A DNA stretch of 64,000 bases from Bacillus sp. MRMR6 (lineage in GTDB: Bacteria; Bacillota; Bacilli; Bacillales; Cytobacillaceae). A program made the position numbers and the translations under genes. Below the pieces are notes generated by a model. That model saw only the letters and a program-made list of their open reading frames with translations. It did not search any database and was not told the DNA's origin. The stretch covers positions 226,739 to 290,738 of the forward strand of contig NZ_MSLS01000001.1 in assembly GCF_001940785.1 (NCBI RefSeq), in the 5' to 3' direction. Positions 18,843 to 30,610 of the stretch are shown here, piece by piece (position 1 is the first letter of the stretch; the number at the start of each line of letters is the position of its first letter).

Positions 18843-18960
18843 TAAGTCCAGAGAGGCTAAGAAGGGTGTAAAGGCTGAGTTCATAAATTTTCTTAGGATA
18901 AATTATGGACATAGTCTTATGTAACTGCACCCTGATCAATCTGATCGGGGTATTTTTTTA
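18843..18960 (+). promoter_or_regulatory. PyrR attenuator 3 (pyrP-pyrB)
   Basis: The binding loop AGTCCAGAGAGGCT is at 18845-18858 and the terminator at 18929-18959 (ACCCTGATC with GATCGGGGT, one wobble, then ATTTTTTT). It controls the biosynthetic genes pyrB to pyrE. Confidence 0.88.
18929..18960 (+). terminator. Attenuator terminator before pyrB
   Basis: ACCCTGATC (18929-18937) and GATCGGGGT (18943-18951), followed by ATTTTTTTA. Confidence 0.82.
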
Positions 18961-18986
18961 CCGAAAAATGAGAGGCGGGAAGATGA

Positions 18987-19931
18987 ATGTTACATCACTT
19001 ATTAACGACCAATGAATTAAAGGTGGAAGAAATTTATCAAATCCTAGCAGATGCTCAAGCTTTTGCAGATGGGATGAGCTGGCGTCCAACTCGGCAGCTA
19101 TTCGCTGCAAACTTATTCTTTGAAGCAAGTACGAGAACCAAATGCAGTTTTGAAGTTGCCGAAAGAAAATTGGGATTAGGTGTGATCCCGTTTGAAGTAC
19201 AAACCTCCAGTGTTCAAAAAGGAGAGACACTTTACGATACTGTAAAGACCCTAGAAGCCCTCGGAGTAAATACCATTGTGATTCGCCACCAGCAAGACCG
19301 ATATTTTGATGAACTAGTAGAAAAAATAAATATCCCTATTATAAACGGAGGCGATGGTTGTGGTCATCACCCGACACAATCATTATTAGACCTATTAACG
19401 ATTTATCAAGAATTTGGACGTTTTTCAGGACTGAGGATCGCCATTATCGGTGATATCAGGCACAGCAGGGTGGCACGTTCAAATGCAGATGCCTTAACGA
19501 GGCTGGGGGCTGATGTCATTTATTCTGGGCCGGAAGAATGGTTTGACCAACATAGCTTAAACACATCAAGATTTATCCCAGTAGAACAGGCAATCAAACA
19601 AGCTGATGTGGTCATGTTGCTAAGGGTTCAGCATGAAAGGCACCAAAAAAAGGGAAGCTTTACGGCAGCTGAGTATCATAGACAATTTGGCCTTACATTA
19701 GAACGAGAAAAGCAAATGAAACCCCATAGTATTATCATGCATCCAGCGCCTGTCAATCGAAATGTTGAAATTGCAGATAGTTTAGTAGAATGCGAACGTT
19801 CGAGAATCTTTAAGCAAATGGAAAATGGAGTATATGTAAGAATGGCAGTATTAAAAAGAGCTCTCCAAATCCTTGAAGGAGGAAAAATAAATGAAAATAC
19901 TTATTCAGAACTCAAACTACATAGCATCTAA
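18987..19931 (+). CDS. pyrB: Aspartate carbamoyltransferase catalytic chain
   Basis: Condenses carbamoyl phosphate and aspartate to carbamoyl-aspartate, the committed step of pyrimidine synthesis. At 314 residues it carries the carbamoyl-phosphate loop [13 protein letters not shown] (the common STRTR is STRTK here), the [10 protein letters not shown] loop, [12 protein letters not shown] and the HPAPVNR motif of the aspartate domain. No regulatory chain gene is present, as usual in Bacillus. An out-of-frame ATG at 18983 lies just before the start. The C-terminus overlaps pyrC by 41 bases. Confidence 0.95.
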   Translation: MLHHLLTTNELKVEEIYQILADAQAFADGMSWRPTRQLFAANLFFEASTRTKCSFEVAERKLGLGVIPFEVQTSSVQKGETLYDTVKTLEALGVNTIVIRHQQDRYFDELVEKINIPIINGGDGCGHHPTQSLLDLLTIYQEFGRFSGLRIAIIGDIRHSRVARSNADALTRLGADVIYSGPEEWFDQHSLNTSRFIPVEQAIKQADVVMLLRVQHERHQKKGSFTAAEYHRQFGLTLEREKQMKPHSIIMHPAPVNRNVEIADSLVECERSRIFKQMENGVYVRMAVLKRALQILEGGKINENTYSELKLHSI

Positions 19932-21180
19932 TGGAGAAATGACGCAGGCAGATATTTTAATAGAAAAAGGGATTGTTGTAAAAATTGATAAGAAGATCGA
20001 AGTAAACCCAGATTATAAAATTATTGATGCCGCTGGGCTTCTAACGGCTCCAGGATTTATCGACCTGCATGTGCATCTTCGAGAGCCAGGTGGAGAAAAG
20101 AAAGAAACAATCAGGACAGGAACACTCGCTGCTGCAAAAGGTGGTTTCACAACGGTTGCAGCTATGCCAAATACGAGACCAGTCCCGGATTCTAAAGAAC
20201 AAATGGAATGGCTGCAAAAGAGGATCCAAGATACAGCAGCAATACGTGTATTACCATATGCTTCTATCACGATTAGAGAGCTAGGCCAAGAACTGACAAA
20301 CTTTGAGAGCTTAAAAGAGGCGGGAGCATTCGCGTTTACTGATGACGGTGTCGGGGTACAGTCCGCTAACATGATGCTTGACGCGATGAGGAAAGCAAGC
20401 AAACTAGATATGCCGATTGTCGCCCACTGTGAGGAAAATTCCCTAATCAATAAGGGCAGTGTACATCAAGGTACATTTGCTGAAAGGCATGGCTTAAATG
20501 GAATTCCATCAGTTTGTGAATCTGTCCAGATTGCCAGAGATGTTTTACTAGCAGAAGCTGCAGACTGTCATTACCATGTCTGTCATATCAGTACGAAGGA
20601 ATCAGTTAGAATCGTTCGAGATGCCAAACGAGCAGGAATTAAAGTCACTGCTGAAGTGACACCGCATCACTTACTATTATCACAGGACGACATAACAAGT
20701 ATGGATGCAAATTTTAAAATGAATCCTCCACTAAGGGATGCCGAGGACCGTGAAGCATTAATGGAAGGGCTTCTCGATGGAACGATAGATTTTATCGCAA
20801 CTGACCATGCACCGCATACGGAAGAAGAAAAAAGCGAAGGCATGCTTTTAGCGCCTTTCGGAATTGTTGGATTAGAAACGGCTTTCCCACTTTTATATAC
20901 AAATTTGGTCTTAAAAGATGTTATTTCGCTTGAACAATTAATTAGTCTTTTAACGAAGAAACCAGCAGATGCCTTTAAATTGCCATATGGGACAATTGAA
21001 GAGGGTGCGTGCGCAGATATAGTTATACTCGATTTAAAAGCAGATAAAGAAATTAATCCCGAAGAATTTTTATCTAAAGGGAAAAACACCCCTTTCACAG
21101 GATGGAATTGTAAAGGCTGGCCAGTACTGACTATCGCTAGCGGACAAATAGTTTGGGAAAAAGGAAGTGTTACAGCATGA
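19891..21180 (+). CDS. pyrC: Dihydroorotase (class I)
   Basis: Zinc amidohydrolase of 429 residues that cyclises carbamoyl-aspartate to dihydroorotate. The metal motif LHVHLREPG (about residues 58-66), FTDDGV (the aspartate taking the place of the carboxylated lysine in class I enzymes), [14 protein letters not shown] and ATDHAPHT are all present. ATG 19891 has GGAGGAAAA upstream, inside the last 41 bases of pyrB. Its stop overlaps the pyrAA start (ATGA). Confidence 0.96.
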   Translation: MKILIQNSNYIASNGEMTQADILIEKGIVVKIDKKIEVNPDYKIIDAAGLLTAPGFIDLHVHLREPGGEKKETIRTGTLAAAKGGFTTVAAMPNTRPVPDSKEQMEWLQKRIQDTAAIRVLPYASITIRELGQELTNFESLKEAGAFAFTDDGVGVQSANMMLDAMRKASKLDMPIVAHCEENSLINKGSVHQGTFAERHGLNGIPSVCESVQIARDVLLAEAADCHYHVCHISTKESVRIVRDAKRAGIKVTAEVTPHHLLLSQDDITSMDANFKMNPPLRDAEDREALMEGLLDGTIDFIATDHAPHTEEEKSEGMLLAPFGIVGLETAFPLLYTNLVLKDVISLEQLISLLTKKPADAFKLPYGTIEEGACADIVILDLKADKEINPEEFLSKGKNTPFTGWNCKGWPVLTIASGQIVWEKGSVTA

Positions 21181-22283
21181 AAGCACAGCTAATTTTGGAA
21201 GATGGAACAATTTTTATTGGTGAAGGCTTTGGCAGTCATAATGATGCAATTGGCGAGGTTGTATTTAACACGGGCATGACAGGTTATCAGGAAATTTTAT
21301 CAGATCCATCCTACTGTGGACAAATTGTGATGTTGACATATCCTTTAATCGGCAATTATGGTATAAATCGAGATGATTTTGAATCAATTATTCCCGCAGT
21401 AAAAGGCTTCATTGTAAAAGAGGTTTGTGAATTTCCTTCTAATTGGAGAAGTGAATTTACAATCGACGAATATTTTAAAATGAAAAAAATCCCAGGAATT
21501 GCTGGAATTGATACTCGGAAATTAACGAGAATTATTCGCCAACATGGAACCTTAAAAGGGGCTATTTGTAGTATTGAAAATGATGCAAATGAAGTATTAA
21601 GCAAATTACGGCAAACGAGACTGCCAATCGATCAGGTTAGGAGAGTATCGACGAAGAATGCTTATCCAAGCCCAGGCAGAGGAAAAAGGATTGTCCTTGT
21701 TGACTTTGGAATGAAGCATGGTATTTTACGTGAATTGAATAACCGAGGCTGTGACGTTGTGGTCGTTCCATATCACACAACTGCGGATGAAATTCTTCAA
21801 TTGCGACCGGATGGTATTATGCTGTCAAATGGTCCTGGAGACCCAAAGGATGTTCCAGAAGGAATACAGATGATTAAAGATGTACTTGGTCTGGTACCGC
21901 TTTTTGGGATTTGTTTAGGACATCAGTTGTTTGCTCTTGCCTGCGGAGCAGATACCGGTAAAATGAAATTCGGCCATCGGGGTTCTAACCACCCTGTTAA
22001 AGAGGAAGCAACAGGCAAGGTCTCAATTACAGCACAGAACCATGGCTATACGGTTGATCGAAATTCAATCCAAATTACTAGACTACAAGTTACACATACT
22101 GCCTTAAATGATGGAACGATTGAGGGATTAAGGCATCTTGATTTCCCTGCCTTCACCGTTCAATATCACCCTGAAGCCTCACCAGGGCCAGAAGACGCAA
22201 GCAACTTATTCAATCAATTTCTTGAGATGATTGAAACACAAAAACAGGGGGTAGCCACAACATGCCAAAACGTACTGATATAA
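21177..22283 (+). CDS. pyrAA: Carbamoyl-phosphate synthase small subunit, pyrimidine-specific
   Basis: Glutamine amidotransferase of 368 residues supplying ammonia to the large subunit. The class I triad is visible: the nucleophile C246 in FGICLGHQ and the histidine/glutamate of [10 protein letters not shown]. The N-terminal half is the CarA-specific domain ([19 protein letters not shown]). ATG 21177 overlaps the pyrC stop, with GGAAGTG upstream; an earlier ATG in the frame at 21153 lies inside pyrC and gives a non-homologous extension. It overlaps pyrAB by 22 bases. Confidence 0.95.
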   Translation: MKAQLILEDGTIFIGEGFGSHNDAIGEVVFNTGMTGYQEILSDPSYCGQIVMLTYPLIGNYGINRDDFESIIPAVKGFIVKEVCEFPSNWRSEFTIDEYFKMKKIPGIAGIDTRKLTRIIRQHGTLKGAICSIENDANEVLSKLRQTRLPIDQVRRVSTKNAYPSPGRGKRIVLVDFGMKHGILRELNNRGCDVVVVPYHTTADEILQLRPDGIMLSNGPGDPKDVPEGIQMIKDVLGLVPLFGICLGHQLFALACGADTGKMKFGHRGSNHPVKEEATGKVSITAQNHGYTVDRNSIQITRLQVTHTALNDGTIEGLRHLDFPAFTVQYHPEASPGPEDASNLFNQFLEMIETQKQGVATTCQNVLI

Positions 22284-25200
22284 ACTCCATTTTAGTGATC
22301 GGCTCAGGTCCTATCGTCATTGGTCAAGCCGCAGAATTTGACTATGCAGGCACACAGGCCTGTATCGCACTCAGAGAAGAGGGCTATCGTGTCATCCTGG
22401 TTAATTCAAATCCAGCAACCATCATGACTGATACAGAGATGGCAGATGCGGTCTATATTGAGCCATTAACATTAGAATTTGTCAGTAGAATCATTCGCAA
22501 GGAGCGGCCGGATGCATTGCTTGCGACATTAGGCGGACAAACGGGCCTCAATTTAGCAGTTGAATTAGCGAATTCTGGTGTACTTGCTGAGTGTGAGGTT
22601 GAAATACTCGGCACTAAGCTCACGGCAATTGAACAAGCTGAGGATCGTGAATTATTCCGTAATCTAATGAATGAATTAGGCGAACCAGTCCCAGATAGTG
22701 ACATCATCCATAATTTCAAAGAAGCACAAATCTTCGTTGAAAGAGTGGGATATCCAGTCATTGTCCGTCCTGCATACACACTAGGAGGCACCGGTGGAGG
22801 AATATGTAAAAACGCTGAAGAACTTGAAGAAATCGTTACAAGCGGCCTAAAAAACAGTCCTGTTCATCAATGCTTACTTGAGAAAAGTATTGCCGGTTTT
22901 AAGGAAATAGAATATGAGGTTATGCGTGATGCCAATGATAATGCCATTGTCGTTTGTAATATGGAAAATATCGACCCAGTAGGTGTACATACTGGCGATT
23001 CGATAGTAGTAGCACCAAGTCAGACACTAAGTGATCGGGAATATCAGTTGCTTCGAAATGTGTCACTAAGAATTATTCGAGCTTTGAAAATCGAAGGAGG
23101 CTGTAACGTTCAACTAGCATTAGACCCTGATAGTTTTAATTATTATATTATCGAGGTAAACCCGAGGGTAAGCCGTTCGTCTGCACTTGCATCAAAGGCA
23201 ACAGGCTATCCGATTGCTAAGCTTGCAGCGAAAATTGCCGTCGGTTTAACACTTGATGAGATGCTTAATCCTGTGACAGGAAAAACATATGCTGCTTATG
23301 AACCTGCACTAGACTATATTGTAACCAAAATTCCTAGATGGCCGTTTGATAAATTTGAATCAGGTAATCGGTCGCTTGGAACCCAAATGAAAGCAACTGG
23401 TGAAGTAATGGCAATCGGCAGGACTTTCGAGGAATCCTTACTAAAAGCAATCAGATCGCTTGAAGCAAATGTATACCACTTTGAATTAACGGGTGCTGAG
23501 GGCATCGATAATGACTTGCTAGAGAAACGAATTCGGAAAGCTGGAGATGAGCGTCTCTTCTATATTGCTGAAGCGCTTAAGCGCGGAGTAACGATGGAAA
23601 CCATCCACGATTGGAGTAAAATAGATAAATTTTTCCTAAAGAAAATGGAAGGTATCATAGACTTAGAAGGAAAACTAAAGCTGCATCCATTTAATGCTGA
23701 AGTGTTAAAGGAAGCAAAGCAAAAAGGCTTTTCTGATAAAAAGATTGCAGAACTATGGAGTAGTACGGAGAATGACCTTTACAATTACCGGTTGGAGCTT
23801 GGTATTATTCCTGTCTATAAAATGGTAGACACTTGTGCATCCGAGTTTGAATCTGAAACACCGTATTACTATGGAACATACGAGGAAGAAAATGAATCAG
23901 TTGTTAGCGGTAAGGAAAGCGTCATTGTCCTAGGTTCTGGTCCGATAAGGATCGGCCAGGGAATTGAGTTTGACTACGCTACAGTTCATTCTGTAACGGC
24001 TATTAAAGAAGCAGGCTATGAAGCTATTATTATTAATAACAATCCAGAGACTGTCTCAACTGATTTCAGTATTTCCGATAAGCTTTATTTTGAGCCGCTT
24101 ACAATTGAGGATGTCATGCATATTGTTAACTTAGAAAATCCAATCGGTGTAGTCGTTCAATTTGGGGGGCAAACAGCGATAAACATGGCAGCAAAACTGG
24201 CTGAAAAGGGTGTAAAGATTTTAGGAACAAGTCTAGAGGACTTAGACCGAGCAGAAGACAGGGATAAATTTGAGCATGCTCTTAAGGTACTTAATATTCC
24301 AATGCCGCTTGGCAAGACAGCCTTATCAGTAGAAGAAGCACTTTTAATTGCAAAGAGAGTCGGCTTTCCAGTCTTGATTCGTCCTTCCTATGTTCTTGGC
24401 GGCAGAGCGATGGAAATTGTCTATCACGAAGAAGAATTGATTCGCTACATGGAAAATGCAGTTAAAGTAAATCCAAAACACCCAGTTCTGATTGACCGCT
24501 ACTTGACGGGAAAAGAAATTGAAGTAGATGCAATATCAGACGGAAAAGATGTCCTAATACCAGGAATAATGGAACATATCGAACGGGCAGGGGTTCACTC
24601 TGGTGATTCAATTGCCGTTTATCCACCTCAAACCTTATCTGAAGAAATAAAGCTAAAACTTGTAGAGTATACAGAGAAATTAGCAATTGGGCTAAATATT
24701 GTTGGTTTATTAAACATTCAATATGTTGTTTCGGAAAATCAAGTATTCGTTTTGGAAGTAAATCCACGTTCAAGCCGTACTGTTCCATTTTTAAGTAAAA
24801 TTACAAACGTACCAATGGCAAAAATTGCGACAAAGGCATTATTAGGAATTTCACTCAAGAGTCAAGGATATAAAGCAGGATTATTGCCTGAAAAAGAGGG
24901 CGTCTTTGTAAAAGTACCAGTATTCTCGTTTGCGAAATTGAGAAGTGTTGATATCACGCTTGGACCTGAAATGAAATCGACAGGTGAAGTAATGGGGAAG
25001 GACCACACGCTTGAAAAAGCTCTATATAAAGGGCTAATTGCCTCAGGCATGAAGATTCAAAGGTTTGGAACAGTACTGTTTACTGTAGCAGATAAAGATA
25101 AGCAGGAAGCCCTAAAGCTCGCAAAACGTTTTGCAGCTAATGGGTACCGTTTAATGGCAACAAGCGGAACAGCTTCCGTACTAGAAGCAGCCGGCCTTCA

Positions 25201-25464
25201 AGTTAAGGTAGTCGGTAAAATCGGTTCAGAGGGTACAACATTATTAGATGTTATTCATCAGGGAGAAGCACAGTTCATTATAAATACACTGACGAAAGGG
25301 AAACAGCCAGAAAGGGATGGCTTCCGTATCCGTCGTGAGGCAGTTGAAAATGGTATTCCATGTTTAACCTCATTAGATACTGCAGATGCGATTCTAAAGG
25401 TAATTGAGTCAATGAATTTCTCAGCTGAATCAATGGTATCAGAAACCAAGGAGGCAGTACTTGT

Positions 25465-25468
<4 letters not shown>
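22262..25468 (+). CDS. pyrAB: Carbamoyl-phosphate synthase large subunit, pyrimidine-specific
   Basis: A 1068-residue enzyme with two homologous ATP-grasp halves (about 1-540 and 545-930) that make carboxyphosphate and then carbamoyl phosphate. Each half carries a glycine-rich dinucleotide-like loop ([33 protein letters not shown]) and an ATP-grasp loop ([25 protein letters not shown]). The C-terminal MGS-like allosteric domain spans about 930-1050. Length is normal. It overlaps pyrAA at the start and pyrK by 4 bases at the end. Confidence 0.97.
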
Positions 25469-27857
<2,389 letters not shown>

Positions 27858-27861
<4 letters not shown>

Positions 27862-28490
27862 AGTATTCAATTGCAGAGAAACTATTAAACATCAATGCTG
27901 TTGCATTAAAGCCAAAAGAACCTTTTACTTGGGCTTCCGGGTTACGTTCTCCGATTTATTGCGACAATCGCTTAACTTTATCTTATCCTGAAGTTCGAAG
28001 AGAAATTGCTTCAGGACTTAAAGGTCTCATTTTAGACCATTTTCCTGAGGCAGAGGTGATTGCAGGAACCGCCACAGCAGGAATTCCCCACGCTGCCTGG
28101 GTAAGTGAATTGATGGATTTGCCGATGTGTTATGTCCGTTCAAAGCCGAAAGGCCATGGAAAAGGGAATCAAATTGAAGGAAAAGTGGATGAGGGACAAA
28201 AAGTAGTTGTTGTAGAGGATTTAATTTCTACAGGAGGCAGTGTCATTACTGCAGTACAGGCTTTAAGAGAAGCGGGCTGCGAAGTGATAGGTGTGGTTTC
28301 AATTTTTACATACGGTCTTGAAAAGGGGAAAGAATTACTAGATCAAGCTGAAATTAGCAGCTATTCCTTAACTGACTTCCCTGCTCTAGTGGAGACAGCC
28401 ATTTCTAAAGGGGATATTAGTGTAGATGACCAAGAGAGTTTATTCTCTTGGAGTATGAACCCAACGGAATGGAGTAAGAGATTTAAGTAG
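27858..28490 (+). CDS. pyrE: Orotate phosphoribosyltransferase
   Basis: Transfers phosphoribose from PRPP to orotate to make OMP; 210 residues. The PRPP-binding loop [13 protein letters not shown] and the flexible-loop lysines [11 protein letters not shown] are intact, as is [17 protein letters not shown] 27858 overlaps the pyrF stop, with AAAGGGG upstream. It is the last gene of the pyr operon; a bidirectional terminator lies 180 bases on, after a tandem repeat. Confidence 0.95.
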
Positions 28491-28520
28491 GACGGTAGGT
28501 TATAGGGGATCGCATACAGT

Positions 28521-28667
28521 TTTGTTGATATCGGCTAATAATTTGTTGATATCGGCTAATAATTTGTTGATATCAGCTAATAATTTGTTGATATCAGCTG
28601 AAAATTTGTTGATATCGTCCTTCCATTTGTTGATATCGCCATAAAATTTGTTGATACCCCTGTTAGA
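28521..28667. repeat. Seven-copy 21-bp tandem repeat
   Basis: Seven head-to-tail units of exactly 21 bases begin at 28521, 28542, 28563, 28584, 28605, 28626 and 28647. Each opens with TTTGTTGATATC (last copy TTTGTTGATACC) and has a more variable second half; copies 1 and 2 are identical. On the minus strand the units would read DINKLLA heptads, but that frame starts in the terminator and has no ribosome site. The array lies between convergent pyrE and rqcH. No spacers are present, so it is not a CRISPR array. Confidence 0.95.
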
Positions 28668-28672
28668 ACATA

Positions 28673-28699
28673 AAAAGCCCCGGTACAACCGGGGCTTTT
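28673..28699. terminator. Bidirectional terminator between pyrE and rqcH
   Basis: Perfect 12-bp stem AAAAGCCCCGGT (28673-28684) with ACCGGGGCTTTT (28688-28699) and loop ACA, A-rich on one side and T-rich on the other. It sits between two convergent genes. Confidence 0.9.
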
Positions 28700-28701
28700 C
28701 G

Positions 28702-30414
28702 TTAACTTTTCTTTAATTTAAGGACCAATTCCTCATCAGGAGTGACATAAACTGTCTGCTGATGATCGTAAATAACGAATCCAGGTTTAGCACCATTAGG
28801 TTTTTTAACATGTCGGACCTTGGTAAAGTCCACAGGAACCGAACTTGAGTTTCGAGCCTTACTAAAATAGGCTGCTAATGCGGCAGCTTCACGGATTGTA
28901 TCATCAGAAGGTTCCTTACTTCGAATCAAAACATGCGAACCAGGAATATCCTTTGTATGAAGCCAAATTTCATCTCTGGCAGCGAGCTTATTCGTTAAAT
29001 AATCATTTTGTTTATTGTTTTTACCAACAATAATCGCCGTTCCATCTGAAGCTTCGAAGTGGTCAAAGACTGGCTTAAGATTGTTAGTCTTTTTAGCATT
29101 CCGTTTTTGACGCTCACGGATATAGCCGCCTTCTACTAACTCATCACGAATTTCTTGCAGGTCTTTTGGTGATGCCGCCTGTACCTGCTGTTGTAAGTTT
29201 TCGAAGTAAGTAACTTCCACATATGCATTTGCAATTTGCTCGACAACAATGGAAGCCGCATTCTTAGCTTTTTGATACTTAGAAAAGTATTTTTGTGCAT
29301 TTTCAGAAGGAGATTTTCGCGGGTCTAAAGTAATAACTACCGATCCGCCAGCTTCATCATAATAATTAATTACCTCGATTTCCTTCATCCCTTTTTTTGC
29401 TGCATAAAGGTTTGCGGTTAATAGTTCTCCATAGCGCTGATATTGATCAGCCTTTTCAGATTCCTTCAAGGTATGCTGCAGTTTAGCAATTTTCTTTTCA
29501 TTTTTTTCCTTTTCATTGATGATAAACCGCTCAATATCATTGCCTTGTTGTTTAACTCGGTCACGTTCTGCCTTGCCAAAATAAAACCGATCGAGCATTT
29601 CACTCAAGCTAGAGAAGCTTTTTATTTCTGCCTTTAAATGCTCAAGAGGAAATAAGTAGAAGGATTCCTTATTACCTGTGATCATGATCGAGGGGGTCAA
29701 ATCATTTCTGTCAATCGTATTAATTAGTGAAATAAATGAATTTGGCACCGTTGTCCGATTAGCAAGTCCACTTTTAAAAATGACTTCTTTAGCAAATAAC
29801 GGTGATATTCCTGCAAATTGTTCCACTAGCTGCCGATCAAGCTTTCCTGCATTAAAATCAATTGCTCTCAGAACATCTTCTTCCCCAGAAGTAAAAGGAT
29901 TTTGTTTATTCTGCTCTGGCGGGAAAACGTACGGTTGTCCCGGCATAATTGCTCGGTGTGTATTAACCGCAAACGAAATATGCTTAATGCTATCAAGAAT
30001 TATATTCCTCGTTTTATCGACTAACACAATATTGCTATGGCGGCCCATTACTTCAATGATCAATTGTTTATAACTGATATCACCAATTTCATTCCGCCCT
30101 TTAATTTCAAGAATGATCATTCGATCATTATTAACCTGATAGATATCCTCCAAAATATAACCTTCCATATGCTTTCTAAGCAGCATACAGAACATAGGTG
30201 GTTCGCTTGGGTTATCGTATGCTTCTTTCGTCAGTTGCACACGAGCATAACTAGGGTGTGCCGATAATAGGAGCTTTTGGTTTACTCCATTTGCACGGAT
30301 TGTTAAGATGACTTCATTTTTGTACGGCTGTTGTACCTTATTAATCCTTCCGCCTTTTAATGAGCACGAAAGCTCATTTACCATTGCTTTTGTAAATAAA
30401 CCATCAAATGACAT
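28702..30414 (-). CDS. rqcH: RqcH (YloA/FbpA), ribosome quality-control NEMF homologue
   Basis: A 570-residue NFACT-family protein that binds obstructed 50S subunits and adds C-terminal alanine tails to stalled peptides in B. subtilis. The NFACT-N domain carries the DR motif needed for tailing (D97-R98, in VNNDRMI). A coiled-coil middle (about 300-430) precedes the NFACT-R domain (GKNNKQNDYLTNKLAARDEI). The start was set at the second ATG (30414), 9 bases from AAAGGA on the minus strand and giving the MSFDG N-terminus of relatives; ATG 30423 is too close. It is the only long minus-strand gene in the window. Confidence 0.94.
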   Translation of the reverse strand: MSFDGLFTKAMVNELSCSLKGGRINKVQQPYKNEVILTIRANGVNQKLLLSAHPSYARVQLTKEAYDNPSEPPMFCMLLRKHMEGYILEDIYQVNNDRMIILEIKGRNEIGDISYKQLIIEVMGRHSNIVLVDKTRNIILDSIKHISFAVNTHRAIMPGQPYVFPPEQNKQNPFTSGEEDVLRAIDFNAGKLDRQLVEQFAGISPLFAKEVIFKSGLANRTTVPNSFISLINTIDRNDLTPSIMITGNKESFYLFPLEHLKAEIKSFSSLSEMLDRFYFGKAERDRVKQQGNDIERFIINEKEKNEKKIAKLQHTLKESEKADQYQRYGELLTANLYAAKKGMKEIEVINYYDEAGGSVVITLDPRKSPSENAQKYFSKYQKAKNAASIVVEQIANAYVEVTYFENLQQQVQAASPKDLQEIRDELVEGGYIRERQKRNAKKTNNLKPVFDHFEASDGTAIIVGKNNKQNDYLTNKLAARDEIWLHTKDIPGSHVLIRSKEPSDDTIREAAALAAYFSKARNSSSVPVDFTKVRHVKKPNGAKPGFVIYDHQQTVYVTPDEELVLKLKKS

Positions 30415-30450
30415 GGAAAACATCCTTTACTTGAATCATATTCATCCTTA

Positions 30451-30480
30451 AGTATATCCCAGAGTGATGATTTATGTCGC
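30451..30480 (-). promoter_or_regulatory. Possible sigma-A promoter of rqcH
   Basis: On the minus strand GCGACA (30480-30475), an 18-base spacer and TATACT (30456-30451) lie about 37 bases upstream of the rqcH start. The -35 matches 4 of 6 and the -10 matches 5 of 6. Confidence 0.4.
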
Positions 30481-30598
30481 ATTTAATTGTTTCATTTTAA
30501 CATAGCATTTTTTGGGACGAGGCTGAATAAGATTTCTTAAGGACAGAAAGCCGAAGCTTGGCCTAGAGTATGTCTTTTATAATTAAGGAGGAAGTGAG

Positions 30599-30610
30599 AT
30601 GGTCGGATGA
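30599..30610 (+). other. Three-codon upstream ORF overlapping the yloB start
   Basis: ATG GTC GGA TGA begins 7 bases after AAGGAGG (30585-30591). Its stop overlaps the yloB ATG at 30607 (ATGA). The ribosome site is well placed for this mini-frame and 15 bases from yloB itself, suggesting re-initiation or translational coupling. Confidence 0.45.

Noticed and set aside
20013-20450. 145-codon minus-strand ORF inside pyrC
   Set aside because: Antisense shadow of a highly conserved gene, no ribosome site or recognisable domain.
28521-28667. CRISPR array
   Set aside because: Units are directly adjacent with no spacers and no cas genes nearby.
28500-28688. Minus-strand ORF encoding DINKLLA heptads
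   Set aside because: It is produced by the 21-bp period (7 codons), starts at TTG inside a terminator hairpin and has no ribosome site.
30578-30583. TATAAT before yloB as a -10 element
   Set aside because: No -35 at a suitable distance, and transcription would start within the ribosome site.
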